Source: DATDPM01 sp041498815 (lineage in GTDB: Bacteria; Pseudomonadota; Alphaproteobacteria; DATDPM01). From it: DNA of 64,000 nucleotides. The stretch covers positions 1 to 64,000 of the forward strand of contig JBGQJC010000004.1 in the NCBI GenBank assembly GCA_041498815.1. Direction: 5' to 3'. Under the pieces are notes generated by a model. The model ran no database searches, had not been told where the DNA came from, and saw only the letters and a list, made by a program, of their open reading frames with translations. Position 1 is the stretch's first letter. Every line of letters begins with the position of its first letter. Shown one piece after another: positions 24,146 through 32,100 of the stretch. Both the position numbers and the translations under genes were made by a program.

Positions 24146-25285
24146 CTAATCCTTGAACGGAGAATATTCGGCAAGCGCCGCCATTTCCGTCGCCGCCTCG
24201 CGCCGCTCCTGATCCAGGAACCGCGCCACCGCCTCGCGGAACCCGGAATCGTGGATGTAATGCGCGCTGAAGGTAGGCACCGGCAGATAGCCGCGCTGGA
24301 TCTTATGCTCGCCCTGGGCGCCGGCCTCGACGCGGGCCAGCCCATGCGCGATCGCGAATTCGATGGCTTGGTAATAGCACAGCTCGAAATGCAGGAACGG
24401 GTGGTGCTCGATGGCGCCCCAGTAGCGCCCGTAGAGCGCATCGGGACCGAGCAAGTTGAGCGCGCCCGCGACCGGTCTGCCGGCGCGCTCCGCCAGAACC
24501 AACACGATCTTTTCCGGCATGGCCGCATGCAGGAGCGAGAAGAACGCGCGGGTCAGATAGGGGCTGCCCCATTTCCGGCTGCCGGTCTCGCTATAAAACT
24601 CGAAAAATAAGTCCCAATCGGACTCGCCGATGTCGCGCCCGACCGCAACGCGGAGGTCCAGCGCCGCCAGGGCCTGCGCCCGCTCCTTGCGGATGCTCTT
24701 GCGCTTGCGCGACGAAAGCTCCGCCAAAAAATCCTCGAAGTTCGAATAGCCTCGGTTGTGCCAATGGAATTGGTAACCGGTGCGGATCAGGAAGCCCTGA
24801 TCGCCAAGCCGTTTCGCCTGCGCTTCTTCCAGGAAGGTGATGTGGGCGGATGAAAGCTCGTGCCGCTTCGTGATCTCGATCAAGCTTGTGGCCAGCAGCG
24901 CTTGCGCCTCGGCACCGTGCGCCAGCAATCGCGGACCGGGCACGGGCGTGAAGGGCACGGCGCATAGAAGCTTCGGGTAATAGCGCCCGCCCGCCTGCTC
25001 GTAAGCGTGGGCCCAGCCGTGGTCGAACACGTATTCGCCGAGGGAATGGGATTTGAGATAGACCGGCGCCGCACCGATCATAGCACCGCTCGAATCCTCC
25101 AGCACCAAATGCCGCGGCATCCAGCCGGTCTCGGGCGCCGCCGATCCGCTTTCCTCGAGCGCGCGGAGAAAGGCATGGGTGATGAACGGATTCGAATCGC
25201 CGGCAAGAGAATCCCACGCCGCCGCATCGATCTCGGCGATGTCGGATTTCAGGCGGACAATGGCGGCTTCGCGTCCGTCAGGCAT
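24146..25285 (-). CDS. FemAB/GNAT-like protein (PF04339, DUF482 family)
   Basis: 379 aa, soluble. The sequence matches the family formerly called DUF482: an early NPFITHAFLRALEESGSA segment, then the central SSRKRKSIRKERAQA and a GRYWGAIEHHPFLHFELCYY block. The family has an acyl-CoA N-acyltransferase fold related to FemAB, but the substrate is unknown. It is the last member of a run of leftward genes and may be co-transcribed with the hypothetical gene upstream (53 bp away). Confidence 0.85.
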   Translation of the reverse strand: MPDGREAAIVRLKSDIAEIDAAAWDSLAGDSNPFITHAFLRALEESGSAAPETGWMPRHLVLEDSSGAMIGAAPVYLKSHSLGEYVFDHGWAHAYEQAGGRYYPKLLCAVPFTPVPGPRLLAHGAEAQALLATSLIEITKRHELSSAHITFLEEAQAKRLGDQGFLIRTGYQFHWHNRGYSNFEDFLAELSSRKRKSIRKERAQALAALDLRVAVGRDIGESDWDLFFEFYSETGSRKWGSPYLTRAFFSLLHAAMPEKIVLVLAERAGRPVAGALNLLGPDALYGRYWGAIEHHPFLHFELCYYQAIEFAIAHGLARVEAGAQGEHKIQRGYLPVPTFSAHYIHDSGFREAVARFLDQERREAATEMAALAEYSPFKD

Positions 25286-25338
25286 GGGCGGGGCTCATAT
25301 CCATCGCCCGCGAGCTGTCCCTAAAATCCCATCCACCC

Positions 25339-25974
25339 CTAATGCACGCCGACGCGCGCAACCTGAAGGGTGGCTTGAAACACGCCCCCCGGGCGCTCGG
25401 CCGTGATCAAGTGGAATTCAAAGCCGACTCCGGTCTTCGGATCCGACATGTAATACGATACCGATCTTCCGGTGCCGAAGGGCGTGTCTTGCGTCTGCTC
25501 GTCGTCTTTGCGCAGGGTCAGGCCCTTTTGCGCGGTGTCTTCCATTTCTTTCGCGAATGCGGGCTCCACGTCTCGCGGATCGGCTTGCTCGGCCCAAACG
25601 GCGCAGGCTTGCGTTGCCGCCCGGATCGAGAGGGCGAAGCGCTGGCCGTTGGGGCTGGGAACCTGCCAGGCATCCTTCTTCGCTCCGGGCCCGACGAACG
25701 AGTCCAGCAACAGGCGATCGTTGATCGCCGGCAACTTCATGGCCGTCGCCTGCATCCGCACCTGATCCGGCTTGCCCATGTTCGGGATGCAGACGTTGTT
25801 GAACAGCCGGACCAGAAGCGCACCGTTGGTATCCTGCGCTTGCGTTGGTGCCGGAGCCGGCACCGGCGCCGGTGGCGCCCCTGCCTGCGCCGTTATGGCG
25901 GCGAGAATGACGGCCGCGGCAACGGCGCCGCAAATGGCCGCAGGTATTGCCGATTTTTCGCGTCTCTCAGGCAT
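25339..25974 (-). CDS. Hypothetical exported protein
   Basis: 211 aa. An N-terminal hydrophobic segment (about residues 9-32) acts as a signal peptide or anchor, followed by a Pro/Ala spacer. The rest is soluble and probably periplasmic, with single cysteines in NNVCIPNMG and in ATQACAVW. No family is recognised with confidence. It sits between the RidA and FemAB-like genes in the same orientation, with gaps of 14 and 53 bp, so an operon is likely. Confidence 0.65.
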   Translation of the reverse strand: MPERREKSAIPAAICGAVAAAVILAAITAQAGAPPAPVPAPAPTQAQDTNGALLVRLFNNVCIPNMGKPDQVRMQATAMKLPAINDRLLLDSFVGPGAKKDAWQVPSPNGQRFALSIRAATQACAVWAEQADPRDVEPAFAKEMEDTAQKGLTLRKDDEQTQDTPFGTGRSVSYYMSDPKTGVGFEFHLITAERPGGVFQATLQVARVGVH

Positions 25975-25988
25975 GAGTTTCCGTCCCG

Positions 25989-26456
25989 CTATCCAATCTC
26001 GAAAATCCCGTCCACCTCGACCGCAGCGTTGATCGGCAAGGATGCGACGCCCACGGCGACCCGCGAATGCCGCCCCATCTCGCCGAAAACCTCCACCATC
26101 AGGTCGGACGCGCCATTCATGACCCGCGGCTGGTCGGTGAACTCCGGGGTCGACGCCACGAACCCGTTCAATCGCACGCAGCGCCGCACCTTGTCCAGAT
26201 CGCCCTGACAGGCGGCCTTGAGCTGGGCCAAGAGATTGATCGCGCAGAGCCTGGCCGCCCGCGCTCCGTCCTCAAGGCCGATGTCCGCCCCCAGCCGGCC
26301 GGAAACCGCGATCTTGCCGCCTTGCATCGGCAACTGCCCGGCGATGAAGACGAGCGGCCCGCTGACCACGAACGGCACGTAGCGCGCGGCGGCGGCGGGG
26401 GGCTCGGGCAGGGTGAGCCCGAGTTTTTGAAGCTGCTGTTCGATCCGTCCCGCCAT
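25989..26456 (-). CDS. RidA/YjgF family protein
   Basis: 155 aa. The trimeric RidA-like fold is indicated by PFVVSGPLVFIAGQLPMQ, the central AARLCAINLLAQLKAA and the C-terminal GVASLPINAAVEVDGIFEI, where RidA normally has LP...VEIE. True RidA enzymes use an active arginine near LP to hydrolyse enamine/imine intermediates. Here the sequence around that site is SRVAVGVASLP, so the arginine is shifted, and this may be a non-deaminase paralogue. It lies 14 bp upstream of the exported hypothetical gene. Confidence 0.85.
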   Translation of the reverse strand: MAGRIEQQLQKLGLTLPEPPAAAARYVPFVVSGPLVFIAGQLPMQGGKIAVSGRLGADIGLEDGARAARLCAINLLAQLKAACQGDLDKVRRCVRLNGFVASTPEFTDQPRVMNGASDLMVEVFGEMGRHSRVAVGVASLPINAAVEVDGIFEIG

Positions 26457-26506
26457 GACGCACCCCGGTCAAGCCGAAGCATAACGGCGGGGGAACGCCC
26501 GATCCA

Positions 26507-26887
26507 CTATTTCGCGTAGCGGCGGATCAATCGCTCCAGCATCGCCGGATCGGACAGGCCGAGCCCATCCAGCTTCGCTTGCAAATCCTCTTCCAGGGTC
26601 TGTTTGCGTTCCTTCTTGCGTTCCGCGATCTTCTCGGCCAGGCCGCGCAGCCGCTTCATGGCCGGGTCGTCGTTATCTTCGCCAAGCTCGAGCACGGCAT
26701 CGGTCAGAATGCCGAGCTGCCGGCCGTAACTCGCGACGTTGGAAACCACATCGGCTTCGACGGCGCGGTTTCCGGCGAAGTTGTATTCGACCGTCGGCGA
26801 AAACCAACTCGTGTTCGGGGAAATGTTCTGCGACAGATCGGTCAGCTGCGGAAAGGCGCTCCACCAGGACATCCAGGGATTATTCAT
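26507..26887 (-). CDS. Conserved-looking hypothetical protein
   Basis: 126 aa, no membrane segment. A Trp-rich N-terminus (MNNPWMSWWSAFPQL) is followed by AVEADVVSNVASYGRQLGIL. A strongly charged helical C-terminus with an ERKKERKQTLEEDLQ run may be a coiled coil. I do not recognise a family. Base composition and codon use match the neighbouring core genes, and it precedes the RidA gene by 50 bp in the same direction, so it may be the first gene of that operon. Confidence 0.65.
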   Translation of the reverse strand: MNNPWMSWWSAFPQLTDLSQNISPNTSWFSPTVEYNFAGNRAVEADVVSNVASYGRQLGILTDAVLELGEDNDDPAMKRLRGLAEKIAERKKERKQTLEEDLQAKLDGLGLSDPAMLERLIRRYAK

Positions 26888-27008
26888 GCCTCAGGCCTCC
26901 TCTTGCGGCCGCCATACGAAGGCGGGCCGCGCAACCGGGCGTTGCTTGCGGGCATGATAGCACCGGCAGCCGCGTGACGGGCGCGGACGCGAGAGGGGCA
27001 AAAAGTGG

Positions 27009-27095
27009 AAAAAATCAGGGGTGGCCGCCGCCACACCCCCGAAGCTCAGGGAGGACTGCACTTATGAAGCAGCTGTGGGTCAGCTGCAGCCGCTG
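27009..27095. repeat. 87-bp direct repeat, left copy (att-like)
   Basis: Identical to 29020-29106. On the minus strand it would encode SGCS and a stop, followed by the nrdJ terminator hairpin and its T-run. Immediately upstream on that strand the sequence no longer matches nrdJ. Confidence 0.9.
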
Positions 27096-27340
27096 AGGCC
27101 CATGCAGCGCAGGGGCGCTCAAAAATGATGAGTAGTGCGTCGGTTTGACTAGCCGCAACAAGGTGCTTACATCAATGGTGCGCTAAAGGAGGGTACAATT
27201 TTGACACTCTCTTTGATGCTGCTGGAAAACCCCATGGCAGGGACAACCTCGGCCTTCCCGGCGAGGCGGTTGGTAGAACTGCAGAAGGGCATTAGCGGTC
27301 AATAGGCCGCCGTAGGCAACGTGGTAAGGCAATGAAGTCG

Positions 27341-27375
27341 GAGAGGCGGCGCTTTCTACCCGGCGCACGCCTCTC
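27341..27375. ncRNA. Hairpin with perfect 8-bp arms
   Basis: GAGAGGCG at 27341-27348 pairs with CGCCTCTC at 27368-27375. It is part of a cluster of dyads around the tRNA-like gene. Whether it is transcribed is unknown. Confidence 0.35.
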
Positions 27376-27400
27376 GCCTAAAGCGACAACAATCACTTTT

Positions 27401-27423
27401 GCCGTTGGGGGATTCACAACGGC
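27401..27423. ncRNA. Hairpin with perfect 7-bp arms next to the tRNA-like gene
   Basis: GCCGTTG (27401-27407) pairs with CAACGGC (27417-27423) across a 9-nt loop. On the minus strand it lies about 20 nt downstream of the tRNA-like 3' end and could act as a processing or termination signal. Confidence 0.35.
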
Positions 27424-27442
27424 ATCCCATGTATGTTAAAAA

Positions 27443-27520
27443 TGGGGTGACCCGCCGGTTGCGTAACCGGTCATCGCCAGTTTACAAAGCTGGTGCTCTG
27501 CGCATTTGAGCTAGGGTCAC
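27443..27520 (-). tRNA. Noncanonical tRNA-Thr(UGU)-like gene
   Basis: On the minus strand the sequence folds as a tRNA of 78 nt with encoded CCA. The acceptor is GTGACCC with GGGTCAC, then T8-A9, a D-stem GCTC/GAGC, and an anticodon stem CCAGC/ACTGG with loop TTTGTAA (anticodon UGU, at 27484-27486). The T-stem CCGG/CCGG, discriminator C and CCA complete it. The D-loop (AAATGCGCA) lacks the GG pair and the T-loop (TTACGCAA) lacks the normal TTCGA, so the usual D-loop/T-loop contact is absent. TTTTT follows directly. It may be a decayed gene or a specialised tRNA of the element. Confidence 0.6.
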
Positions 27521-27546
27521 CATGAGGGCTGAAGGCATTGGCCTTT

Positions 27547-27583
27547 GCGTCTAGGGCAGGTGTAGAAGGCCTGTCCTAGACGC
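27547..27583. ncRNA. Strong 14-bp hairpin upstream of the tRNA-like gene
   Basis: GCGTCTAGGGCAGG (27547-27560) pairs with CCTGTCCTAGACGC (27570-27583), with a single G-T wobble, around a 9-nt loop. On the minus strand it lies between the stop of the 269-aa gene and the tRNA-like gene. It is the strongest dyad in the element. Confidence 0.5.
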
Positions 27584-27706
27584 CCCGCCCGCTTCTCCGT
27601 TCGGACGGTTCAGGCGACGGTTTCAAACTGTCAGTCGCGTTCCCTATCCTCCTTTTTCATCTTCCGGTTGTTGGTGGGCGGCTGCTTCACCAGCCGCTTC
27701 CACGTC

Positions 27707-28516
27707 CTAAGACGTGGAATCTCCTTCCTCTGGATAAATAAAATCCAGCGTGGTCTGGAAAGCCTTCAAAAACTTTTCCTTATTCGGCCATGGATTCCCG
27801 GCAGGCGGGAGCTCCCGCAACAAGCCAACGATTGCGGGATGAACGCCTGGAGGGCCATCGCCGAATCCAGTGCCGCGAGGCCTTTCTTGCGGAGCAACCG
27901 ACGAGGTGTCTTTGCTCTCAGGTGCTTGGGCCGTAGAAGCGGCGCCGTGAGAAGAACCGTGACCCACAGGCTTAATTAGCTTGGTACGATCGCCGCCAAC
28001 TGAGAAGAAGCCAGCGTGATCAGCAGACTCGTAAAACACACGAACTGCCGGGCCAACCCGATCTTTCACGATCTTAAATTTGTTTTCGAAAAGATTTTTT
28101 AGGCCGATTTCCGGTGGGAGGGTCTGCCCTTTAAATTCTTCATAAGTTCGGGAAAAGAGTGGCACCGCGAGGAAGGCGTCGACTTTTGCCGCTACGCCGT
28201 CTTCTGGCATTACAGGGGAAATTATGGCGCGAGCACGATCAGTGATGCCTATCTGATCACCATGTGAAAGAATCAGGCCAAACAGGCGCGCTGCAGATAC
28301 ACGAGTTAAATAAGTGCCACTCCGGACACTCGTATAACCCAAGAAAGAAGCAAGTTGATCAGCGGTACAGGCGCCTCCGCCCTTTTCGTGGATGGCTTGA
28401 GCCACCTTCACGGATTGCTGTAAATTGAAATACGGGTACGCAATGCCGGATTGAGCACGGACGCGCTTCGCTTCGGCATTGTCCGACGGGTTCGAGGTCT
28501 GTTTGACGGACGACAT
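27707..28516 (-). CDS. Hypothetical protein, winged-helix-like, inside the nrdJ-end element
   Basis: 269 aa from the ATG at 28516, preceded by GGTGG. The region around residues 25-160 reads like two small helical/winged-helix modules: AYPYFNLQQSVKVAQAIHEK, then ADQLASFLGY and RVSAARLFGLI, and later GLKNLFENKFKIV. It resembles a DUF5343-like group of uncharacterised proteins, but I am not certain. The C-terminal third is Pro/Ser/Gly-rich and ends in FLKAFQTTLDFIYPEE. Codon use is less GC-biased than in the core genes. A well-formed promoter lies upstream. A role in regulation or defence is possible but unsupported. Confidence 0.7.
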   Translation of the reverse strand: MSSVKQTSNPSDNAEAKRVRAQSGIAYPYFNLQQSVKVAQAIHEKGGGACTADQLASFLGYTSVRSGTYLTRVSAARLFGLILSHGDQIGITDRARAIISPVMPEDGVAAKVDAFLAVPLFSRTYEEFKGQTLPPEIGLKNLFENKFKIVKDRVGPAVRVFYESADHAGFFSVGGDRTKLIKPVGHGSSHGAASTAQAPESKDTSSVAPQERPRGTGFGDGPPGVHPAIVGLLRELPPAGNPWPNKEKFLKAFQTTLDFIYPEEGDSTS

Positions 28517-28547
28517 CTTACCACCATTGGTAACGGTTAGATGTCGA

Positions 28548-28576
28548 ATAGTAGTCTGCTGTTCTATCGCCGTCAA
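28548..28576 (-). promoter_or_regulatory. Promoter of the 269-aa gene
   Basis: On the minus strand TTGACG (28571-28576) and TACTAT (28548-28553) are separated by 17 bp. Transcription would start near 28541, giving a leader of about 25 nt. Confidence 0.6.
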
Positions 28577-28725
28577 CAGCAATAGCAGAGGTTTTTCATT
28601 CGTTCTAATCTCTTGGAGCGGGGCGTTTTGGTGATTTTGTTAAGCCATTGACTTAAAATGCTTATCTCAGAGGCTTCTCGACCAGCTGTTACCAATCGCG
28701 GCAGGAACGCGGTGCTCAAAAAGTC

Positions 28726-28763
28726 AAAAAAACCAGGGCTCGGCGCACGGCAAGCGCGCGCCG
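28726..28763 (-). terminator. Terminator after the 70-aa gene
   Basis: On the minus strand an 8-bp stem (CGGCGCGC with GTGCGCCG, one G-T pair, 7-nt loop) is followed after 8 nt by TTTTTTT. It would end the transcript of the gene at 28781-28993. Confidence 0.55.
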
Positions 28764-28780
28764 GGATTGCACCAACCCGG

Positions 28781-28993
28781 CTAACGCGTCCGCTTGCGAT
28801 AATCGCTCAGCGATTCGGCTCCCGTGCGGCGGAGCAACGTATCCAGCTTCATGTCGCCGCGGAAACCCACGGCAAAACGTTCGCCATAGGTATCCCGCAA
28901 TGTACCGACGCGGGTGCTGCCGTTCTTATGACGGATTTCGCCGTCGTCGTCCCGACAGCGGTTATCCAGACCGGTGTGACAATTCTTCGACAT
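28781..28993 (-). CDS. Small hypothetical protein (70 aa)
   Basis: 70 aa, highly charged, beginning MSKNCHTGLDNRCRDDDGE and containing RVGTLRDTYGERFA and DMKLDTLLRRTG. The ATG at 28993 has GGAG eight bases upstream. An ATG two codons earlier (28999) is too close to that site. It looks like a compact DNA- or protein-binding protein. I recall similar short proteins in accessory DNA of other proteobacteria, but no function. A T-run terminator follows. Confidence 0.6.
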   Translation of the reverse strand: MSKNCHTGLDNRCRDDDGEIRHKNGSTRVGTLRDTYGERFAVGFRGDMKLDTLLRRTGAESLSDYRKRTR

Positions 28994-29018
28994 ACTCATG
29001 ACTCCAAAATGGCCTGTC

Positions 29019-29050
29019 AAAAAAATCAGGGGTGGCCGCCGCCACACCCC
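29019..29050 (-). terminator. Rho-independent terminator of nrdJ
   Basis: On the minus strand, 41 bp after the nrdJ stop, GGGG and TGGC arms pair with GCCA and CCCC (with a 2-nt bulge), followed by TGA and a run of seven T. The same structure is duplicated in the left repeat at about 27009-27040. Confidence 0.65.
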
Positions 29051-29106
29051 CGAAGCTCAGGGAGGACTGCACTTATGAAGCAGCTGTGGGTCAGCTGCAG
29101 CCGCTG
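29020..29106. repeat. 87-bp direct repeat, right copy (end of nrdJ)
   Basis: It covers the last four sense codons of nrdJ (S-G-C-S plus part of the preceding codon boundary), the stop and the terminator. It is identical to 27009-27095. Confidence 0.9.
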
Positions 29107-32100
29107 GTCGTGCCGCAGGTCAGGCATTTGAGGCATGTCCCGTTGCGGACCAGGGTGAAATTGCCGCAATCGCCGCATGCGTCCCCCTCATAGCCCTTGA
29201 GACGCGCTAGGTGCGCCTCTTCGAGCCGGGGATCCACGCTTTGGCCGACTGAGACACTGAAGGCCACGGCTTCGGCGGTGCCGGTGCCCATCAGGACGGA
29301 GGTGGCGTCGGCGGCAATCATGGCGGTCACCGCCGGGCCAGCGGCCCGCTCGTCACCGCCCGATGCGCTTCGTTTCGCGCCACCGGAACTGACAATGTAA
29401 AGATTGCTGCGCACGTAGCCCGTGCTGGTGAGTCTTTTCACCGCATCGAGCGCCGCATCCGGCTCCTTGGGCGGCATGCCGTCGTCCTTGCCGCGCCCGA
29501 CCGAATCGGGAAGCAGGTCCGAAGGCTCGACATGGGCCAAGTCCTTGCGCCCGAGATAGGAGATCGCGAGCTCGCGGAAGATGTAATCCAAGACCGAGGT
29601 CGCCATCTTGATGGCGTCATTACCCTCCACGATTCCCGACGGATCGAACCGGGTGAAGGTGAAGGCGTCGACGAATTCCTCGAGCGGCACGCCGTATTGC
29701 AGCGCGATCGAGATCGCGATCGCGAAATTGTTCATCATGCTGCGGAAGGCGGCGCCTTCCTTGTGCATGTCGAGGAAGATTTCCCCGATCCGCCCGTCCT
29801 CGTATTCGCCGGTGCGCAAATAAACCTTATGCCCGCCGACGATCGCCTTCTGGATGTAGCCCTTGCGCCGCTGCGGAAGCCGATTGCGCTCGGCGGCGAT
29901 TCTCTCGACCTCGACGATGCGCTCGACGATGCGCTCGACGATCCGGGGCGCCTCAACGGCGGCAATGGCCGGGGCATCGGTCTCCTCGATGGCATCCGTG
30001 GTCATGGAACTTAGCGGCTGCGAAAGCTTCGAGCCGTCGCGGTAGAGCGCGTTCGCCTTCAGGCCCAGTTTCCACGACAGCATGTAGGCGTTCTTGCAAT
30101 CTTCGATGGTCCCGTGGTTCGGCATGTTGATGGTCTTCGAGATCGCGCCCGAAACGAACGGCTGGCAGCTTGCCAGCATGCGGATGTGGCTTTCGACCGA
30201 CAGGTACCGCTTGCCCTTGCGCCCGCACGGATTGGCGCAATCGAACACCGGCAAATGCTCGGCCCGCAAATGGGGCGCCCCTTCCACCGTCATCGCGCCG
30301 CAGCAATAGGTGTTCGCGGCCTCGATCTCCTCCTTCGAAAATCCCAGGGCGGCCAGCATGTCGAAGGACACGTTGTCCATCTCGGCTTCGGGGAATCCCA
30401 GAACCCGGGTGCAGAATTCCGCCCCGAGCGTCCATTTGTTGAAGGCGAACCGGATATCGAAGGCGCTGCCTAAGGCCTGCTCCAGGGTCTGAATCGTGCC
30501 CTCGTTGAAGCCCTTGCGGCGCAGCGCCGCGTGGTCGATTCCGGGCGCTTTCGCCAGCGTTCCGTGGCCGACCGCATAGCGCAGAATCTCTTCCATTTGA
30601 TCTTCGCCGTAGCCAAGCGTGGCCAGGGCCACCGGCACGGTGCGATTGATGATCTTGAAATAGCCGCCGCCGGCGAGCTTCTTGAACTTGACGATGGCGA
30701 AATCGGGTTCGATTCCGGTGGTATCGCAATCCATGACCAGGCCGATCGTCCCCGTGGGTGCTACCACGGTCGCCTGGGCGTTGCGATAGCCGTGAGCCTC
30801 GCCCAATTGCACCGCCTCATCCCAGGCGGCGCGCGCGGCCTCGACCAGATCGGGATCTGGGCAATGCCGTTCCTCGATCGGAACCGGCGCGATCGCAAGC
30901 TTCTCGTAGCCGTCCTTGGCCCCGTAAGCCGCCCGGCGGTGGTTGCGCATGACGCGCAGCATCGGCTCGCGGTTCTTGGCAAAGCCCGGGAAGGGGCCCA
31001 GTTCGCGGGCCATCTCGGCCGACGCGGCGTAAGAGGCGCCGGTCATGAGCGCGGTGATCGTGCCGCAGATCGCGCGGGCCTGGTCGCTGTCGTAGCCGAG
31101 GCCCGACGCCATCAACAGCCCGCCGAGATTGGCAAACCCCAGGCCGAGCGTCCGGTATTCATAGGAAAGCTGGGCGATGCGCCGGGCCGGGAACTGGGCC
31201 ATCAGCACCGAGATTTCGAGGACGACCGTCCACAGACGCACGGCATGGCGGAATCCGTCGATATCGAACCGCCCATCCGGCCCCCGGAACATCAACAGAT
31301 TGACCGAGGCCAGATTGCACGCCGTGTCGTCCAGGAACATGTATTCCGAGCACGGGTTCGAGGCGTCGATCCGGCCCGAGTTGGGGCAGGTGTGCCAATC
31401 GTTGATGGTGGTGTCGAACTGGAGCCCGGGGTCGGCGCAGGCCCAGGCGGCATAGGCGATCTGCTCCCAAAGCTCGCGGGCCTTGACGGTCTTGTGCAGC
31501 TTGCCGTCGGTCCGGCGCGTGAGATTCCAATCGCCGTCGGCCTCCACCGCCTCGAGGAAATTGTCGGCGACCCGCACCGTGTTATTGGAATTCTGGCCCG
31601 AGACCGTGAGATAGGCCTCGGAATCCCAATCGGTGTCGTAGGTTTTGAATTGGATGCTGGTGAACCCTTGCCTTGCGAACTGCTTCACGCGCTCGATGTA
31701 ATTCTCGGGGATCATGGCCTTGCGCGCGTCCGAAATGGCCTGGCGCAGCCCCCGGTTCTTGCCCGGGTCGAACCGGTCTTCGCCGGTCAAGCCCTCGGGC
31801 GCCTTGTGGCAGGCGCGTAAAATCGCGTTGAGATGAATATTGGCAAGCCTCGAGCCGGCGACGAGGGAGGCGACCTTTTCCTCTTCCGTCACCTTCCAGC
31901 TGATGAACTGCTCGATGTCGGGATGGTCGATGTCCACCACCACCATCTTGGCGGCGCGGCGCGTGGTGCCGCCCGACTTGATCGCGCCCGCGGCCCGATC
32001 GCCGATCTTGAGGAAGCTCATGAGGCCGGAGGACCTGCCTCCGCCCGAAAGCGGCTCGGCGTCGCCCCGAAGCTTCGAGAAATTGCTGCCCGTTCCGGAG

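Larger units (their letters stand above)
27009..29106. mobile_element. Small integrated element at the 3' end of nrdJ
   Basis: Two perfect 87-bp direct repeats bound about 1.9 kb of lower-GC DNA. The right copy is the natural end of nrdJ (last codons, stop, terminator). The left copy repeats that sequence where no nrdJ gene exists. This is the pattern left by site-specific integration into the end of a gene, with the element supplying a replacement 3' end. Inside are a tRNA-like gene, several hairpins, a 269-aa gene and a 70-aa gene. No integrase or transposase is seen, so it is a remnant or depends on an enzyme elsewhere. A tandem duplication followed by deletion is the alternative. Confidence 0.6.

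Noticed and set aside
27183..27368. A 61-codon minus-strand frame in the element
   Set aside because: No ribosome-binding site, no promoter, odd composition and overlap with the hairpin at 27341-27375 make it unlikely to be a gene.
27121..27440. tmRNA, RNase P RNA or a group I intron in the nrdJ-end element
   Set aside because: No tag-peptide coding sequence, no RNase P core motifs and no group I P7-type signals are visible; only simple hairpins could be supported.
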